A stretch of 64,000 bases of DNA from assembly GCF_021654135.1 (NCBI RefSeq), contig NZ_JAKGSD010000002.1, forward strand, positions 186,001 to 250,000, in the 5' to 3' direction. Below, piece after piece: positions 1 to 8,273 of this stretch; position 1 is the stretch's first letter, and each line of letters begins with the position of its first letter. The notes below the pieces were generated by a model. The model did no database searches. It saw nothing but the letters and a program-made list of their open reading frames with translations, and had not been told where the DNA came from. The DNA is from Amycolatopsis tucumanensis (GTDB lineage Bacteria > Actinomycetota > Actinomycetes > Mycobacteriales > Pseudonocardiaceae). Position numbers and translations under genes: made by a program.

Positions 1-840
1 GCCCATCAGGCCGAGCGGCGGCAGGCCGACCTGCCGCTCCTGCATGGCTTTCACGCTGCCCGGGCTGAGCAGCTGCGTGCCGTCCGGGGCGGCGCCGCCG
101 GTCAGGTGCAGGCGGGCGAAGGTCAGCAGGTCCCGTGGCCGCATCGCCAGGGCCGATCCGGCCGGTGCGTTGGAGCGGACCAGCGACCACACCGGGGCCG
201 GCTGCCCGCCCGGCAGGTGGCCGACCGCGGCGCGGTGCAGGATCGCCTCGTCGGCGTTGGTCGCGAAGTGGGTCAGGCCGAGCGGGGTGGCGAGGTGGTC
301 GTGCAGGCACTGGTCGTAGGGCTTGCCGCGGAGCACCTCGATGACGCGGCCGAGCACGACGAAGGCCGCGTTGTTGTAGGAGAACATCTCCCCCGGCGGG
401 AACAGCTGGTCGGTGCCGCTCAGCGTCGCGACGTACTTCTCGACGCAGTCGTCGCCGCGGCCGGTGTCGGTGAACAGGTCGCCCTCGAAGCCGGACGTGT
501 GGCACATCAGCTGGCGGACGGTGATCGCGGCGGCGGCGCTCTCGTCCGCCACCCGGAACTCTGGCAGGTACCGGCGCACCGGCGCGTCCAGGTCGAGCGC
601 GCCCTCGTCGGCCAGCTGCATCGCGAGTGTGGTGGTCCAGACCTTGGTGATGGACCCGATCTGGAACACCGAGTCCGGGGTGGCCTCGACCCCGGTCGCG
701 CGGTTCAGCACCCCGGCGGCCGCGTCGGCGACGTCGCCGCCCACGGCGACCGCGATGGCCGCGCCGGGCACCTCACGCGCCTCGACCAGGCGGGGGAAGT
801 CGTGTCCGAGCCAGCCGGTGATCTCGTCCAGGTTCGCCAT
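1..840 (-). CDS. Serine hydrolase, class C beta-lactamase/esterase fold (3' end outside window)
   Basis: Likely a serine beta-lactamase-like hydrolase or D-alanyl-D-alanine carboxypeptidase/esterase of the beta-lactamase superfamily. The visible 280 residues carry the SxxK motif as SITK (Ser63, Lys66) and the Tyr-x-Asn motif as YNN (Tyr155, Asn157), the usual catalytic set. No signal peptide is visible, so a cytoplasmic esterase-like role is more likely than a secreted antibiotic-degrading enzyme. The ATG at 840 begins MANLDEITGW, typical for this family. The C-terminal part, including the KTG-like motif, lies beyond the left edge. Substrate cannot be told from sequence. Confidence 0.85.
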   Translation of the reverse strand, partial: MANLDEITGWLGHDFPRLVEAREVPGAAIAVAVGGDVADAAAGVLNRATGVEATPDSVFQIGSITKVWTTTLAMQLADEGALDLDAPVRRYLPEFRVADESAAAAITVRQLMCHTSGFEGDLFTDTGRGDDCVEKYVATLSGTDQLFPPGEMFSYNNAAFVVLGRVIEVLRGKPYDQCLHDHLATPLGLTHFATNADEAILHRAAVGHLPGGQPAPVWSLVRSNAPAGSALAMRPRDLLTFARLHLTGGAAPDGTQLLSPGSVKAMQERQVGLPPLGLMG

Positions 841-895
841 CGGGCCAAGGTAGCGGCGCCGGTGGCGGAAAAGTTCGTTCGCGCCGACGAACGCG

Positions 896-933
896 GCCCC
901 GCGGGTTGGTCGTCCAGGACGAACCCGCGGGGC
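896..933. terminator. Hairpin after the SDR gene
   Basis: A perfect 12-base inverted repeat (GCCCCGCGGGTT at 896-907, its complement at 922-933) lies just past the stop of the leftward SDR gene at 942 and before the start of the serine hydrolase at 840. It is a plausible factor-independent terminator for the SDR transcript, although no T run follows it. Confidence 0.6.
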
Positions 934-941
934 GGTCCGCC

Positions 942-1775
942 TCAGTCCTGGTGGGCGGTCGCGATGGACTTCGCCCGCCACGGCTCGGTGTCGTCGGCGA
1001 TGCGGTCGACCTTGACCTGCCAGCGGTCGATCGCGTCGCGGCCGAGCAGCAGGTGGGTGGGCAGCTTCTCCTGGCCGGTGACCTCGTAGATGAGCGCGGC
1101 TCCCTGGACGGGGTCACCCAGCTGCGTGTGGTTGGCCTCGCCGACCCAGTCCAGCGTCGCGTGCGCCGGGGTGCCGTCGTAGGCCGCGATGCGGTTCTCC
1201 GGCAGGGACAGCGAGCTGGCGTCCAGGAAGTCGGTGCGGAACACGCCCGGCTCGACGACCATGCTCTGGATCCCGAACGGCGCCAGCTCGACCGACAGGG
1301 CCTCGCTGATGCCGGCCACGGCGAACTTCGACGCGCTGTACATGCTCACCCCGGGCTCGCCCTCGAAACCGGAGCGGGATCCGATGTGGACCAGCTTCCC
1401 GCCGCCCGCTTCACGCATGTAGGGCAGCACCGCGCGGGTGACGTTGATCAGCCCGAACACGTTGAGGTCGAACAGCGAGCGGGCCTCGGCGTCGCTGATC
1501 TCCTCCAGGGCGCCCAGCAGACCGCGGCCGGCGTTGTTGACCAGCACGTCGATTCCGCCGAACCGGTTCACCACTGACTCCACCGCCGGGGCGATCGCCG
1601 CGGTGTCGGTGACGTCCAGTGCGACCCGGAACACGCGGTCGGTGGACTTGAGGTCGTCCGGGAGCCGGTCCGGGTTGCGGACCGCGACCGCCACCGTGTC
1701 GCCGCCCGCGAGTGCCGCGCGGGCGATTTCCGCACCGAGGCCGCGGGACGCGCCGGTGATCAGCCAAGTAGCCAT
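942..1775 (-). CDS. SDR-family oxidoreductase
   Basis: Classical short-chain dehydrogenase/reductase of 277 residues that would use NAD(P)H on an unidentified carbonyl or alcohol. The N terminus has the cofactor motif TGASRGLG, the middle has NNAGRG, and the catalytic Ser and YSASK tetrad follow. The ATG at 1775 is chosen because the Rossmann strand begins directly after it and a strong AGGAGA ribosome site precedes it; longer reading frames upstream have no family similarity. It faces a second SDR gene across a 244-base shared promoter that holds a GGGGGACA inverted repeat. Substrate unknown. Confidence 0.9.
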   Translation of the reverse strand: MATWLITGASRGLGAEIARAALAGGDTVAVAVRNPDRLPDDLKSTDRVFRVALDVTDTAAIAPAVESVVNRFGGIDVLVNNAGRGLLGALEEISDAEARSLFDLNVFGLINVTRAVLPYMREAGGGKLVHIGSRSGFEGEPGVSMYSASKFAVAGISEALSVELAPFGIQSMVVEPGVFRTDFLDASSLSLPENRIAAYDGTPAHATLDWVGEANHTQLGDPVQGAALIYEVTGQEKLPTHLLLGRDAIDRWQVKVDRIADDTEPWRAKSIATAHQD

Positions 1776-1903
1776 TTCCTCGTCTCTCCTTCGCTTTCGG
1801 CGTTGTGCCTGTGCCCCGCACTCAACCAGCGCGGAGCAGCGAAAAGGGCGCCGAAAAGGGCCTCGCTCATCCTGGGACGGAGTGGGCCACCAAACCGCGC
1901 TGA

Positions 1904-1922
1904 GGGGGACATCCTGTCCCCC
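1904..1922. promoter_or_regulatory. Operator-like inverted repeat between divergent SDR genes
   Basis: Perfect 8-base inverted repeat GGGGGACA-tcc-TGTCCCCC in the shared promoter of the two divergent SDR genes. The half-site TGTCCCCC recurs at 6713-6720 upstream of the XRE/MmyB-type regulator gene that starts at 6657, with a weaker partner half on its left. This suggests, but does not prove, that this regulator controls both loci. Confidence 0.5.
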
Positions 1923-2019
1923 GATCACCTGGGCATTGGTGCGGCCCCTTTTCCGGCTTACGGACTGGTTGTGTGAAGGCATCGGGACGAAAACCCGCAA
2001 CCGGAAAGGAAAAACCGTC

Positions 2020-2796
2020 ATGTCGCAGGTCATCACCGGAACCCCGCTCGCCGGCCGCGTCGCCGTCGTCACCGGCGCCAGCAGCGGGATCGGGGCCGCC
2101 ACCGCGGAACGGCTCGCCGCGCTGGGGGCGAAGGTCGCGGTCGCCGCGCGCCGCAAGGACAACCTCGACGACCTGGTCGCCCGGATCACCGCCGCGGGCG
2201 GCACCGCGCTCGCCCTCCCGCTGGACGTCACCGACCGGGAGGCCGTCACCGCGGCGGCGGAGCAGGTGGCCGATCGGCTGGGCCGGGCCGACCTGGTCGT
2301 CAACAACGCCGGGGTGCAGCTGATCTCGCCGATCGAGGACCTGAAGGTCGACGACTGGCAGCGCCAGATCGACCTGAACGTCACCGGGGTGATGAACGTC
2401 CTCGCCGCGTTCGTGCCGCAGCTGGTCGCCGCGGCGGAGGCGGGCGGGCCCGCGGACCTGATCATCACCTCGTCGATCGCCGCGACCCGGATCCTGGAGA
2501 AGTTCTCTGTCTACTCCGGCACGAAGGCCTACCTCAGCCACTTCAGCCGCCTGGCGCGCGTCGAGCTGGGGCGCAAGATGGTGCGGGTGTCGGCGATCGA
2601 GCCGGGCATGGTCGACACCGAGCTGCCCGACCACGTCACCGACCCGGACGCCAGCAAGCTGATGGCCGACCTGCTGCGCGACATCGAGTGCCTGAGCCCG
2701 GCGGACGTGGCCGAGACGATCGCGTTCATCGCCGCGGTGCCGCGTCACGTCAACCTCAGCGAGATCACCATCCTGCCGACCGCGCAGGCGGTCTGA
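2020..2796 (+). CDS. SDR-family oxidoreductase
   Basis: Short-chain dehydrogenase/reductase of 258 residues. It has the cofactor motif TGASSGIG near residue 20, NNAGVQ near residue 90, a catalytic Ser in SSIAA and YSGTK as the catalytic Tyr/Lys. The ATG at 2020 lies seven bases after GGAAAGGA. It resembles the serine/clavaldehyde-type SDRs common in actinomycetes. It is divergent from the SDR gene ending at 942 and probably co-regulated through the inverted repeat at 1904-1922. Substrate unknown. Confidence 0.9.
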   Translation: MSQVITGTPLAGRVAVVTGASSGIGAATAERLAALGAKVAVAARRKDNLDDLVARITAAGGTALALPLDVTDREAVTAAAEQVADRLGRADLVVNNAGVQLISPIEDLKVDDWQRQIDLNVTGVMNVLAAFVPQLVAAAEAGGPADLIITSSIAATRILEKFSVYSGTKAYLSHFSRLARVELGRKMVRVSAIEPGMVDTELPDHVTDPDASKLMADLLRDIECLSPADVAETIAFIAAVPRHVNLSEITILPTAQAV

Positions 2797-2803
2797 GCGG
2801 CTC

Positions 2804-2838
2804 CGGCGCGCCGTCCGTCCTATTCGGACGGCGCGCCG
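2804..2838. terminator. Bidirectional hairpin terminator
   Basis: A perfect 14-base inverted repeat (CGGCGCGCCGTCCG at 2804-2817 and its complement at 2825-2838) with a 7-base loop sits between the converging SDR and XRE regulator genes. The regulator's stop codon lies in the loop region, so the hairpin uses the last codons of that gene. Confidence 0.75.
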
Positions 2839-3635
2839 AGCAGCCGCCGCAGCGCCGCGACATCGGCCTCGCGCACCGGGGTGTAGACCACCAGGTGCAG
2901 GCCGGGGTGGTCCTGGGGCGTGAGCTGGTGGTGTTCCAGCAGCAGCTCCCCGGCCACCGGGTGCCGGAACAGGCGCTCGCGGGAGGCGAACCGCTCGACG
3001 CCCAAGCTCTCCCAGCCCGCCCGGAAGTGGTCGCTGGCCGCCCGCAGCCGGTCGATCAGGTAGCCGAACTCCCCCAGCCGGGGCCCGGCTTCGGCCCGGA
3101 ACTCGGCGAGGAACCGGCGGCTGGTGACCTCCCAGTCCGGCAGCAGCTGCCGCACGTACGGGTCGGTGAACACCAGCCACAGCAGGTTGCGGTCCTGTGC
3201 CGGCACGGTCGCGACGTTCGGGTAGAGGGCCGCGTAGGCGGCGTTCCAGCCGGTGATCTGCCAGTCCGGGGCCACCGCGTAGGCGGGCGACTGCGCGAGC
3301 GCGTCGAGCAGGCGCTGCACGTGTTCCGGCGCGGCTTCGGGCTTCGGCGCGGCGGGAGGCGGGGGCGCCGAGTAGCCGGCGAGGGAGAGCACGTAGGCGT
3401 GCTCGGCGCCGGTGAGCCGCAGCGTGCGGGCGATCGCGTCGAGGACCTCGCGCGAAGGGTTGATGTCGCGGCCCTGCTCGAGCCAGGTGTACCAGGTGAC
3501 GCTGACCCCGGAGAGGTAGGCGACCTCCTCGCGGCGCAGCCCGGTGGTCCGGTTGCGGCCGACCGGGGGCAGGTCGAGGTCGGCCCGCACGAGCCGGGTC
3601 CGCCGGTCGCGCAGGAACTCACCGAGCGCACGCAT
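2820..3635 (-). CDS. XRE-family regulator with MmyB-like ligand domain
   Basis: DNA-binding regulator of 271 residues. Residues 1-80 form an XRE helix-turn-helix with the family hallmark GLRREEVAYLSGVS. The rest is the MmyB-type ligand-binding region with NAAYAALYP and NLLWLVFTDP. ATG at 3635 is used; a GTG two codons earlier is also possible. A 27-base palindrome lies 12 bases upstream and between this gene and ilvD, so autoregulation and control of ilvD are likely by inference. The ligand is unknown; relatives often regulate neighbouring dehydrogenases. Confidence 0.88.
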   Translation of the reverse strand: MRALGEFLRDRRTRLVRADLDLPPVGRNRTTGLRREEVAYLSGVSVTWYTWLEQGRDINPSREVLDAIARTLRLTGAEHAYVLSLAGYSAPPPPAAPKPEAAPEHVQRLLDALAQSPAYAVAPDWQITGWNAAYAALYPNVATVPAQDRNLLWLVFTDPYVRQLLPDWEVTSRRFLAEFRAEAGPRLGEFGYLIDRLRAASDHFRAGWESLGVERFASRERLFRHPVAGELLLEHHQLTPQDHPGLHLVVYTPVREADVAALRRLLGAPSE

Positions 3636-3646
3636 GGTCACCCCGC

Positions 3647-3673
3647 AACACTAGTAGTGCCACTACTAGTGTT
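3647..3673. promoter_or_regulatory. 27-base palindromic operator between XRE gene and ilvD
   Basis: Two perfect 13-base arms (left arm AACACTAGTAGTG) around a single base. It is unusually AT-rich for this DNA and sits in the 82-base gap between the divergent regulator and ilvD starts. It is a strong candidate binding site for the MmyB-type regulator at 2820-3635. Confidence 0.7.
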
Positions 3674-3717
3674 CGCACCGTCTTCGCTTCCCGGCCTGGC
3701 GCGGGCATCGTGAGCGC

Positions 3718-5553
3718 ATGCCCGAACTGCGATCACGCACTGTCACACACGGACGCAACATGGCCGGCGCCCGCGCGCTGCTGCGCGCCGCCGGGGTGGC
3801 CCGGGAGGACTTCGGCAAGCCGATCGTGGCCGTCGCCAACAGCTTCACCGAGTTCGTGCCCGGCCACGTCCACCTCCAGCCGGTCGGCCGGATCGTGTCC
3901 GAGGCGATCCGCGAGGCCGGCGGCATCCCGCGCGAGTTCAACACCATCGCCGTCGACGACGGCATCGCCATGGGCCACGAGGGGATGCTGTACTCGCTGC
4001 CCTCGCGCGACCTGATCGCCGACTCGGTCGAGTACATGGTGCAGGCCCACCGTGCCGACGCGCTGGTGTGCATCTCCAACTGCGACAAGATCACCCCCGG
4101 CATGCTGATGGCCGCGCTGCGCCTGAACATCCCGACGGTGTTCGTCTCCGGTGGCCCGATGGAGGGCGGCACCGCGGTGCTCGTCGACGGCACGGTGCGC
4201 ACCCGGCTGCACCTGGTCTCCGCGATGTCCGACGCGGTCGCCGACTCGGTGTCCGATGCCGACATCGCCCGCATCGAAGAGGCCGCCTGCCCGACCTGCG
4301 GCTCATGCTCGGGGATGTTCACCGCGAACTCGATGAACTGCCTCACCGAGGCCCTGGGGCTGGCGCTGCCGGGCAACGGTTCGGTGCTCGCGACGCACAC
4401 CGCGCGCCGCGCCCTCTACGAGCAGGCCGGGCGCACCGTGGTGGAGTTGGCGCACCGCTACTACGACTCCGGCGACGAGAGCGTGCTGCCGCGGGCGATC
4501 GCCTCGCACGCGGCCTTCGACAACGCGATGGCGCTGGATCTGGCGATGGGCGGATCGACCAACACGGTGCTGCACCTGCTGGCCGCCGCGCACGAGGCCG
4601 GGCTGGACTACACGCTGGCCGACATCGAGCGCCGGTCCCGGGAGGTGCCCTGCCTGTGCAAGGTCGCCCCCAACGGCACTTACCTGATGGAGGACGTGCA
4701 CCGGGCCGGCGGCATCCCGGCGATCCTCGGCGAGCTGCACCGCGCCGGGCACCTGCACGAGGACGTCCGCACCGTGCACGCCGACTCGCTCGCCGAGTGG
4801 CTCAAGACCTGGGACGTCCGCGGCGGCTCGCCCTCCCCCGAGGCGGTCGAGCTGTTCCACGCCGCACCCGGCTGCCGCCGCTCGGCCGAGGCGTTCTCGC
4901 AGTCGGAGCGCTGGCACGACCTGGATCTGGACGCCGCGGGCGGCTGCATCCGCGACGTCGCCCACGCCTACTCCGCTGACGGCGGGCTGGCGGTGCTGCG
5001 CGGGAACCTGGCCGAGGACGGCTGTGTGGTCAAGACCGCGGGTGTGGACTCCTCGATCCTGACCTTCGCCGGGCGGGCGGTGTTGACCGAGTCGCAGGAG
5101 GAGGCCGCCGAGGCGATCCTGGCCGGGCGTGTGCAGCCCGGCGACGTCGTGGTGGTGCGGTACGAGGGCCCGCGCGGCGGCCCGGGGATGCAGGAGATGC
5201 TGTACCCGACGACGTACCTGAAGGCGCGCGGCCTCGGCAAGGAGTGCGCGCTGGTCACCGACGGCCGGTTCTCGGGCGGCAGCTCGGGCCTGTCGATCGG
5301 GCACGTCTCGCCGGAGGCCGCCGCGGGCGGCACGATAGCCCTGGTCGAGGACGGCGACCGGATCGTCATCGACATCCCCGGCCGGACGTTGCACCTCGAC
5401 GTGCCCGACGAGGTGCTCGCCGAACGCCGGGCCCGGGCGACGTTCCGGCCCCGCACCCGGAAGCGCACGGTGTCCACAGCGCTACGCGCCTACGCGGCGA
5501 TGGCCATGTCCGCGGACAAGGGCGCGGTGCGGGAGGTGCCGGAGACGCTCTGA
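3718..5553 (+). CDS. ilvD: Dihydroxy-acid dehydratase
   Basis: Dehydrates 2,3-dihydroxy-isovalerate and 2,3-dihydroxy-3-methylvalerate in valine, leucine and isoleucine synthesis. The 611 residues align closely from end to end with the E. coli enzyme (616 residues): the N terminus [17 protein letters not shown], the cluster motifs SNCDKITPG and [31 protein letters not shown] and DGRFSGG. The ATG at 3718 is supported by that N-terminal alignment although no clear ribosome site is seen. It stands alone, away from other ilv genes, divergent from an XRE regulator. This is unusual for a housekeeping copy, so it may be a second paralogue or serve a sugar-acid route. Confidence 0.93.
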   Translation: MPELRSRTVTHGRNMAGARALLRAAGVAREDFGKPIVAVANSFTEFVPGHVHLQPVGRIVSEAIREAGGIPREFNTIAVDDGIAMGHEGMLYSLPSRDLIADSVEYMVQAHRADALVCISNCDKITPGMLMAALRLNIPTVFVSGGPMEGGTAVLVDGTVRTRLHLVSAMSDAVADSVSDADIARIEEAACPTCGSCSGMFTANSMNCLTEALGLALPGNGSVLATHTARRALYEQAGRTVVELAHRYYDSGDESVLPRAIASHAAFDNAMALDLAMGGSTNTVLHLLAAAHEAGLDYTLADIERRSREVPCLCKVAPNGTYLMEDVHRAGGIPAILGELHRAGHLHEDVRTVHADSLAEWLKTWDVRGGSPSPEAVELFHAAPGCRRSAEAFSQSERWHDLDLDAAGGCIRDVAHAYSADGGLAVLRGNLAEDGCVVKTAGVDSSILTFAGRAVLTESQEEAAEAILAGRVQPGDVVVVRYEGPRGGPGMQEMLYPTTYLKARGLGKECALVTDGRFSGGSSGLSIGHVSPEAAAGGTIALVEDGDRIVIDIPGRTLHLDVPDEVLAERRARATFRPRTRKRTVSTALRAYAAMAMSADKGAVREVPETL

Positions 5554-5609
5554 GCTCAGTGGGTGAGCCCACCGCGACGAGGCTGGCCAGCGCGTGCCGC
5601 GTAACCACC

Positions 5610-5781
5610 GGCGGGCGGAACCCGATGCCGCACCGGGCTCCGCCCTCTGCGCGATCGCCGCCAGCCGGGCCACGACCTCGGCCGGCTGGGTGTCGTCGGG
5701 GTCGGCGGACGGGCGCGCCCAGCGGATCCACCCAGGCAGCGTCGCCCCCTGCACCAGCAGAGCACCAACGAAATACCGGGA
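5610..5781 (-). pseudogene. Possible antiporter fragment
   Basis: Between ilvD and the next XRE gene, the minus strand reads an open segment with YFVGALLVQGATLPGWIRW followed by a helical acidic stretch. LVQGxTLPxxIR is typical of the last membrane segment of CPA1-type Na+/H+ antiporters. No start codon or upstream part of such a gene is present, so this is at best a leftover fragment. The call rests on one short motif and is tentative. Confidence 0.3.
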
Positions 5782-6657
5782 TCAGCGCACCGGCAGTTCG
5801 CGATCGTGGTTCTCGGTGCTGTTCCAGTTGGCCAGCAGGCGCATCGACGTTTCCGACGCGGAGCCGGGTTCGGTGGTGTAGACGAACAGGATCTGGTCCG
5901 GGTCGCCCGCGGGGTGGAGCGCCTGGTACTGCACGGTGAGGTCGCCGACGAGCGGGTGGTGGTAGCCCTTGGAGCCGGTGGTGCGCCGGTGCACCTTGTG
6001 GTCGGACCACCACTTCCGGAAGTGTTCGGAGTGGATGGACAGCTCACCGATCAACGCCGACAGCTGGGGGTCGTCCGGGTAGCGGCCGGCGTCCAGGCGC
6101 AGCATGGCGACCGTGTCCGCGGCGACGGCCTCCCAGTCCTGGTACAGCTCGCGGGCGTGCGGGTCGAAGAACACGAACCGCGCCTGGTTGCGGTCGGCCG
6201 CGGGCAGCGCCCGGAACTCGGTGATCAGGGCGCCCGCGAGCCGGTTGTGGGCGAGCACGTCGAGCCGCCGCCCCAGCACGAACGCCGGCGAGTGCACCTC
6301 GTCCAGCATTTCGACCAGCCGCAGAGTGGCCGGGTCCACCCGCTGCGGCCGGGCGCGACGCTTGCGCACCGCGGGCTCCGGACGCCCCAGGTCCATCAGG
6401 TGCTGGCGCTCGGCGTCGTTCAGCCGCAACGCGGTCGCCAGGGCGTCCAGCACCTCAGCCGAAGCGCTGCGGCTGCGGCCCTGCTCCAGGCGGGTGTAGT
6501 AGTCCACGCTCACGCCGGCCAGCTGCGCCAGCTCCTCGCGCCGCAACCCGGGCACCCGCCGCCGCGCCGAGCCGTCCAGGCCCAGCTCCTCGGGGCTGAC
6601 CCGGGACCGGCAGGTCCGCAGGAACTCCGCCAGCTCGCTGCTCTTCATGCCGCTCAT
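5782..6657 (-). CDS. XRE-family regulator with MmyB-like ligand domain
   Basis: Regulator of 291 residues. The XRE helix-turn-helix is at about residues 10-75 (PGLRREELAQLAGVS, YYTRLEQGRS). The MmyB-type domain follows with RRLDVLAHNRLA, NQARFVFFDPHARELY and HPLVGDLTVQYQ. ATG at 6657 is preferred; ATG at 6648 is equally possible. The upstream region carries TGTCCCCC, the half-site of the inverted repeat in the promoter of the SDR pair at 1904-1922. It may control those SDR genes and itself (inference). Confidence 0.87.
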   Translation of the reverse strand: MSGMKSSELAEFLRTCRSRVSPEELGLDGSARRRVPGLRREELAQLAGVSVDYYTRLEQGRSRSASAEVLDALATALRLNDAERQHLMDLGRPEPAVRKRRARPQRVDPATLRLVEMLDEVHSPAFVLGRRLDVLAHNRLAGALITEFRALPAADRNQARFVFFDPHARELYQDWEAVAADTVAMLRLDAGRYPDDPQLSALIGELSIHSEHFRKWWSDHKVHRRTTGSKGYHHPLVGDLTVQYQALHPAGDPDQILFVYTTEPGSASETSMRLLANWNSTENHDRELPVR

Positions 6658-7100
6658 GCCCCCGATTCTGCCCGCCGCGGGCCACCGGGCGAGCGGTGAA
6701 GGTGGCCCATCTTGTCCCCCTGTCACCAGTCGTGGATGACCGCGGCGAGTGGGTGTTCGTGGTGGAGCCGATCAGAGCAGGGTCATTACCCACGGAACCT
6801 TTGGACTGCTTAACGGTCGGCCATGACTTCGTGACCGTCATCCTCACCGAAATGGGTCCGAACCACGTCAGCTGTCACTCACCCGACGGCCGCACAGCGG
6901 GCTTTCTGCTGAACCAGTCCTATTACTCACTGGCTGGGCCCGCCCGGGAGGCTGCTCCCGGTGCCGAGGCCGTACTCGAAGCTCGAAGAGCTCGTCCTGG
7001 CACTGGCGATGATGTCCAGGGAGTTCGGTTTCACGCTGAGTCCAGAGGTCGCTCAAGGCCCGCTGCCCACCGCCCCGCTACCCGGGTGACGGTCGAGCCC
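6658..7100. other. Gene-free stretch
   Basis: About 440 bases with no convincing gene. The left part holds the upstream region of the XRE gene, with TGTCCCCC at 6713-6720. On the plus strand at 6961-7089 there is a short open segment (PRPYSKLEELVLALAMMSRE and onward to a stop) that faintly resembles the C-terminal helix of cytochrome P450s. It has no start or upstream domain and may be a gene remnant. Confidence 0.4.
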
Positions 7101-7126
7101 GCCCGCACGGGCCGCCCCGTGCGGGC
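7101..7126. terminator. Hairpin terminator of the desaturase gene
   Basis: Perfect 11-base inverted repeat (GCCCGCACGGG and its complement) with a 4-base loop, 14 bases past the stop of the leftward desaturase gene. Confidence 0.7.
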
Positions 7127-7139
7127 GTCGAGCGGGGAG

Positions 7140-8081
7140 TCAGGCGAGCGGGCGGTCCCGCGCGGCGTCGCGGGCGAGTGCGGCTGCTCGGCGGTCCTCG
7201 AAGCGGGACGCCTGCGCGTCGAGTCCCTTGAGGAATGCCGCGAGCTCGTCGCGGGCGGTCTCCCCTACCTGGCCCAGGCCTTCCAGCTCGAAGACCTTCC
7301 AGTACCGCAGCAGCGGCATCACCACGTCGTCGTGGTGGATGCGCAGGTCGTAGATCCCGGCCTTGGCGATCAGCGCGGCCTTGCGCGCGAAGCTCGGGAT
7401 GACCGCGCCGGGCATCGCGAAGTCGAGCACCTCGTCGGTGATGGCGCGCATCATCGCGTCCGGCGTGATCTCCAGCGCCGCCTTCACCAGGTTGCGGTAG
7501 AACACCATGTGCAGGTTCTCGTCCGTGGACACCCTGGCCAGCAGTTTCTCCGCGAGCGGGTCCTGGGTGTAGCGGCCGGTGTTGCGGTGCGACAGCCGCG
7601 TCGCGAGCTCCTGGAACGACACGTAGGCGCACACCCGCAGCAGCGGCTTGTCCCCGCTGTCGTAGCCCGCCTGCATGGTCTCCATGCGCATGCGCTCCAG
7701 CTCGACCGGGTCGACCGCGCGCGTCACCAGGAGGTAGTCGCGGATGCAGATACCGTGCCTGCCCTCCTCCGCGGTCCAGCGGTGCACCCAGGTCCCCCAC
7801 GCCCCGTCCCGGCCGAACGCGCGCTCGATCTCCCGGTGGTAGCTGGGCAGGTTGTCCTCGGTCAGCAGGTTGACCTCGAGGGCGGTCCGCGCCACCGGCG
7901 ACACCCGCGACTGCTCCGGGTCCCACGCCTCGCCGCCCAGATCCGCGAAGTTCCGGCCCTCGCTCCACGGCACGAACTCGTGCGGCATCCAGTCCTGGGC
8001 CGCCGCGAGGTGCCGGTTGAGGTTCTCTTCGACCGTCCCCTCGAGCTCGTGCATCAGGCGGGTGGTGTCGGGAAGCGTCAT
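7140..8081 (-). CDS. Acyl-ACP desaturase
   Basis: Soluble di-iron acyl-[acyl carrier protein] desaturase (DesA/FAB2 family) of 313 residues that introduces a double bond in acyl chains. Both iron-binding motifs are present: EEGRH near residue 107 and DENLH near residue 190. Other family blocks (LLTEDNLPSYHREI, GAWGTWVHRWTAEE) are intact. The ATG at 8081 follows GAAGGA. A long nested inverted repeat at 8111-8143 lies over the expected promoter, so repression by a TetR-type fatty-acid regulator is likely. No electron-transfer partner is encoded next to it. Confidence 0.92.
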   Translation of the reverse strand: MTLPDTTRLMHELEGTVEENLNRHLAAAQDWMPHEFVPWSEGRNFADLGGEAWDPEQSRVSPVARTALEVNLLTEDNLPSYHREIERAFGRDGAWGTWVHRWTAEEGRHGICIRDYLLVTRAVDPVELERMRMETMQAGYDSGDKPLLRVCAYVSFQELATRLSHRNTGRYTQDPLAEKLLARVSTDENLHMVFYRNLVKAALEITPDAMMRAITDEVLDFAMPGAVIPSFARKAALIAKAGIYDLRIHHDDVVMPLLRYWKVFELEGLGQVGETARDELAAFLKGLDAQASRFEDRRAAALARDAARDRPLA

Positions 8082-8110
8082 GCGCACGTCCTTCGGGAAC
8101 CGGGGCAGGA

Positions 8111-8143
8111 ACCTACGAATCCGTAACTTACGGTCCCGTAGGT
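8111..8143. promoter_or_regulatory. Nested inverted repeat over the desaturase promoter
   Basis: Outer arms ACCTACG/CGTAGGT and inner arms CCGTAA/TTACGG make a 33-base palindrome matching at 13 of 16 positions per side. A TTGACA box read on the minus strand (8151-8146) lies just upstream. The TACGNNNCCGTA-like core resembles TetR-family operators. The cognate regulator is not evident; the TetR at 9293-9856 is the nearest candidate. Confidence 0.6.
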
Positions 8144-8273
8144 ACTGTCAACGCGCGAGCGCCCCGAGGGGTTCCCGACGACCGTCGATCCCGCCGTCTT
8201 GCCGGATGCAACATTTCGTGTTTCAGTTGCATCCGGCGTCGCGACGAGGCGGCACCGGCCGGAAGGAATTCCC

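Noticed and set aside
106..1089. Long plus-strand frames over the first kilobase
   Set aside because: High-GC shadow frames of the serine hydrolase and SDR genes, without any family motif.
6961..7089. Short plus-strand frame resembling a cytochrome P450 C terminus
   Set aside because: About 40 residues, no start, no haem-binding cysteine motif; similarity is too faint to call a gene.
7101..7126. Hairpin considered as an operator
   Set aside because: It lies past a stop codon and far from any start; a terminator fits better.
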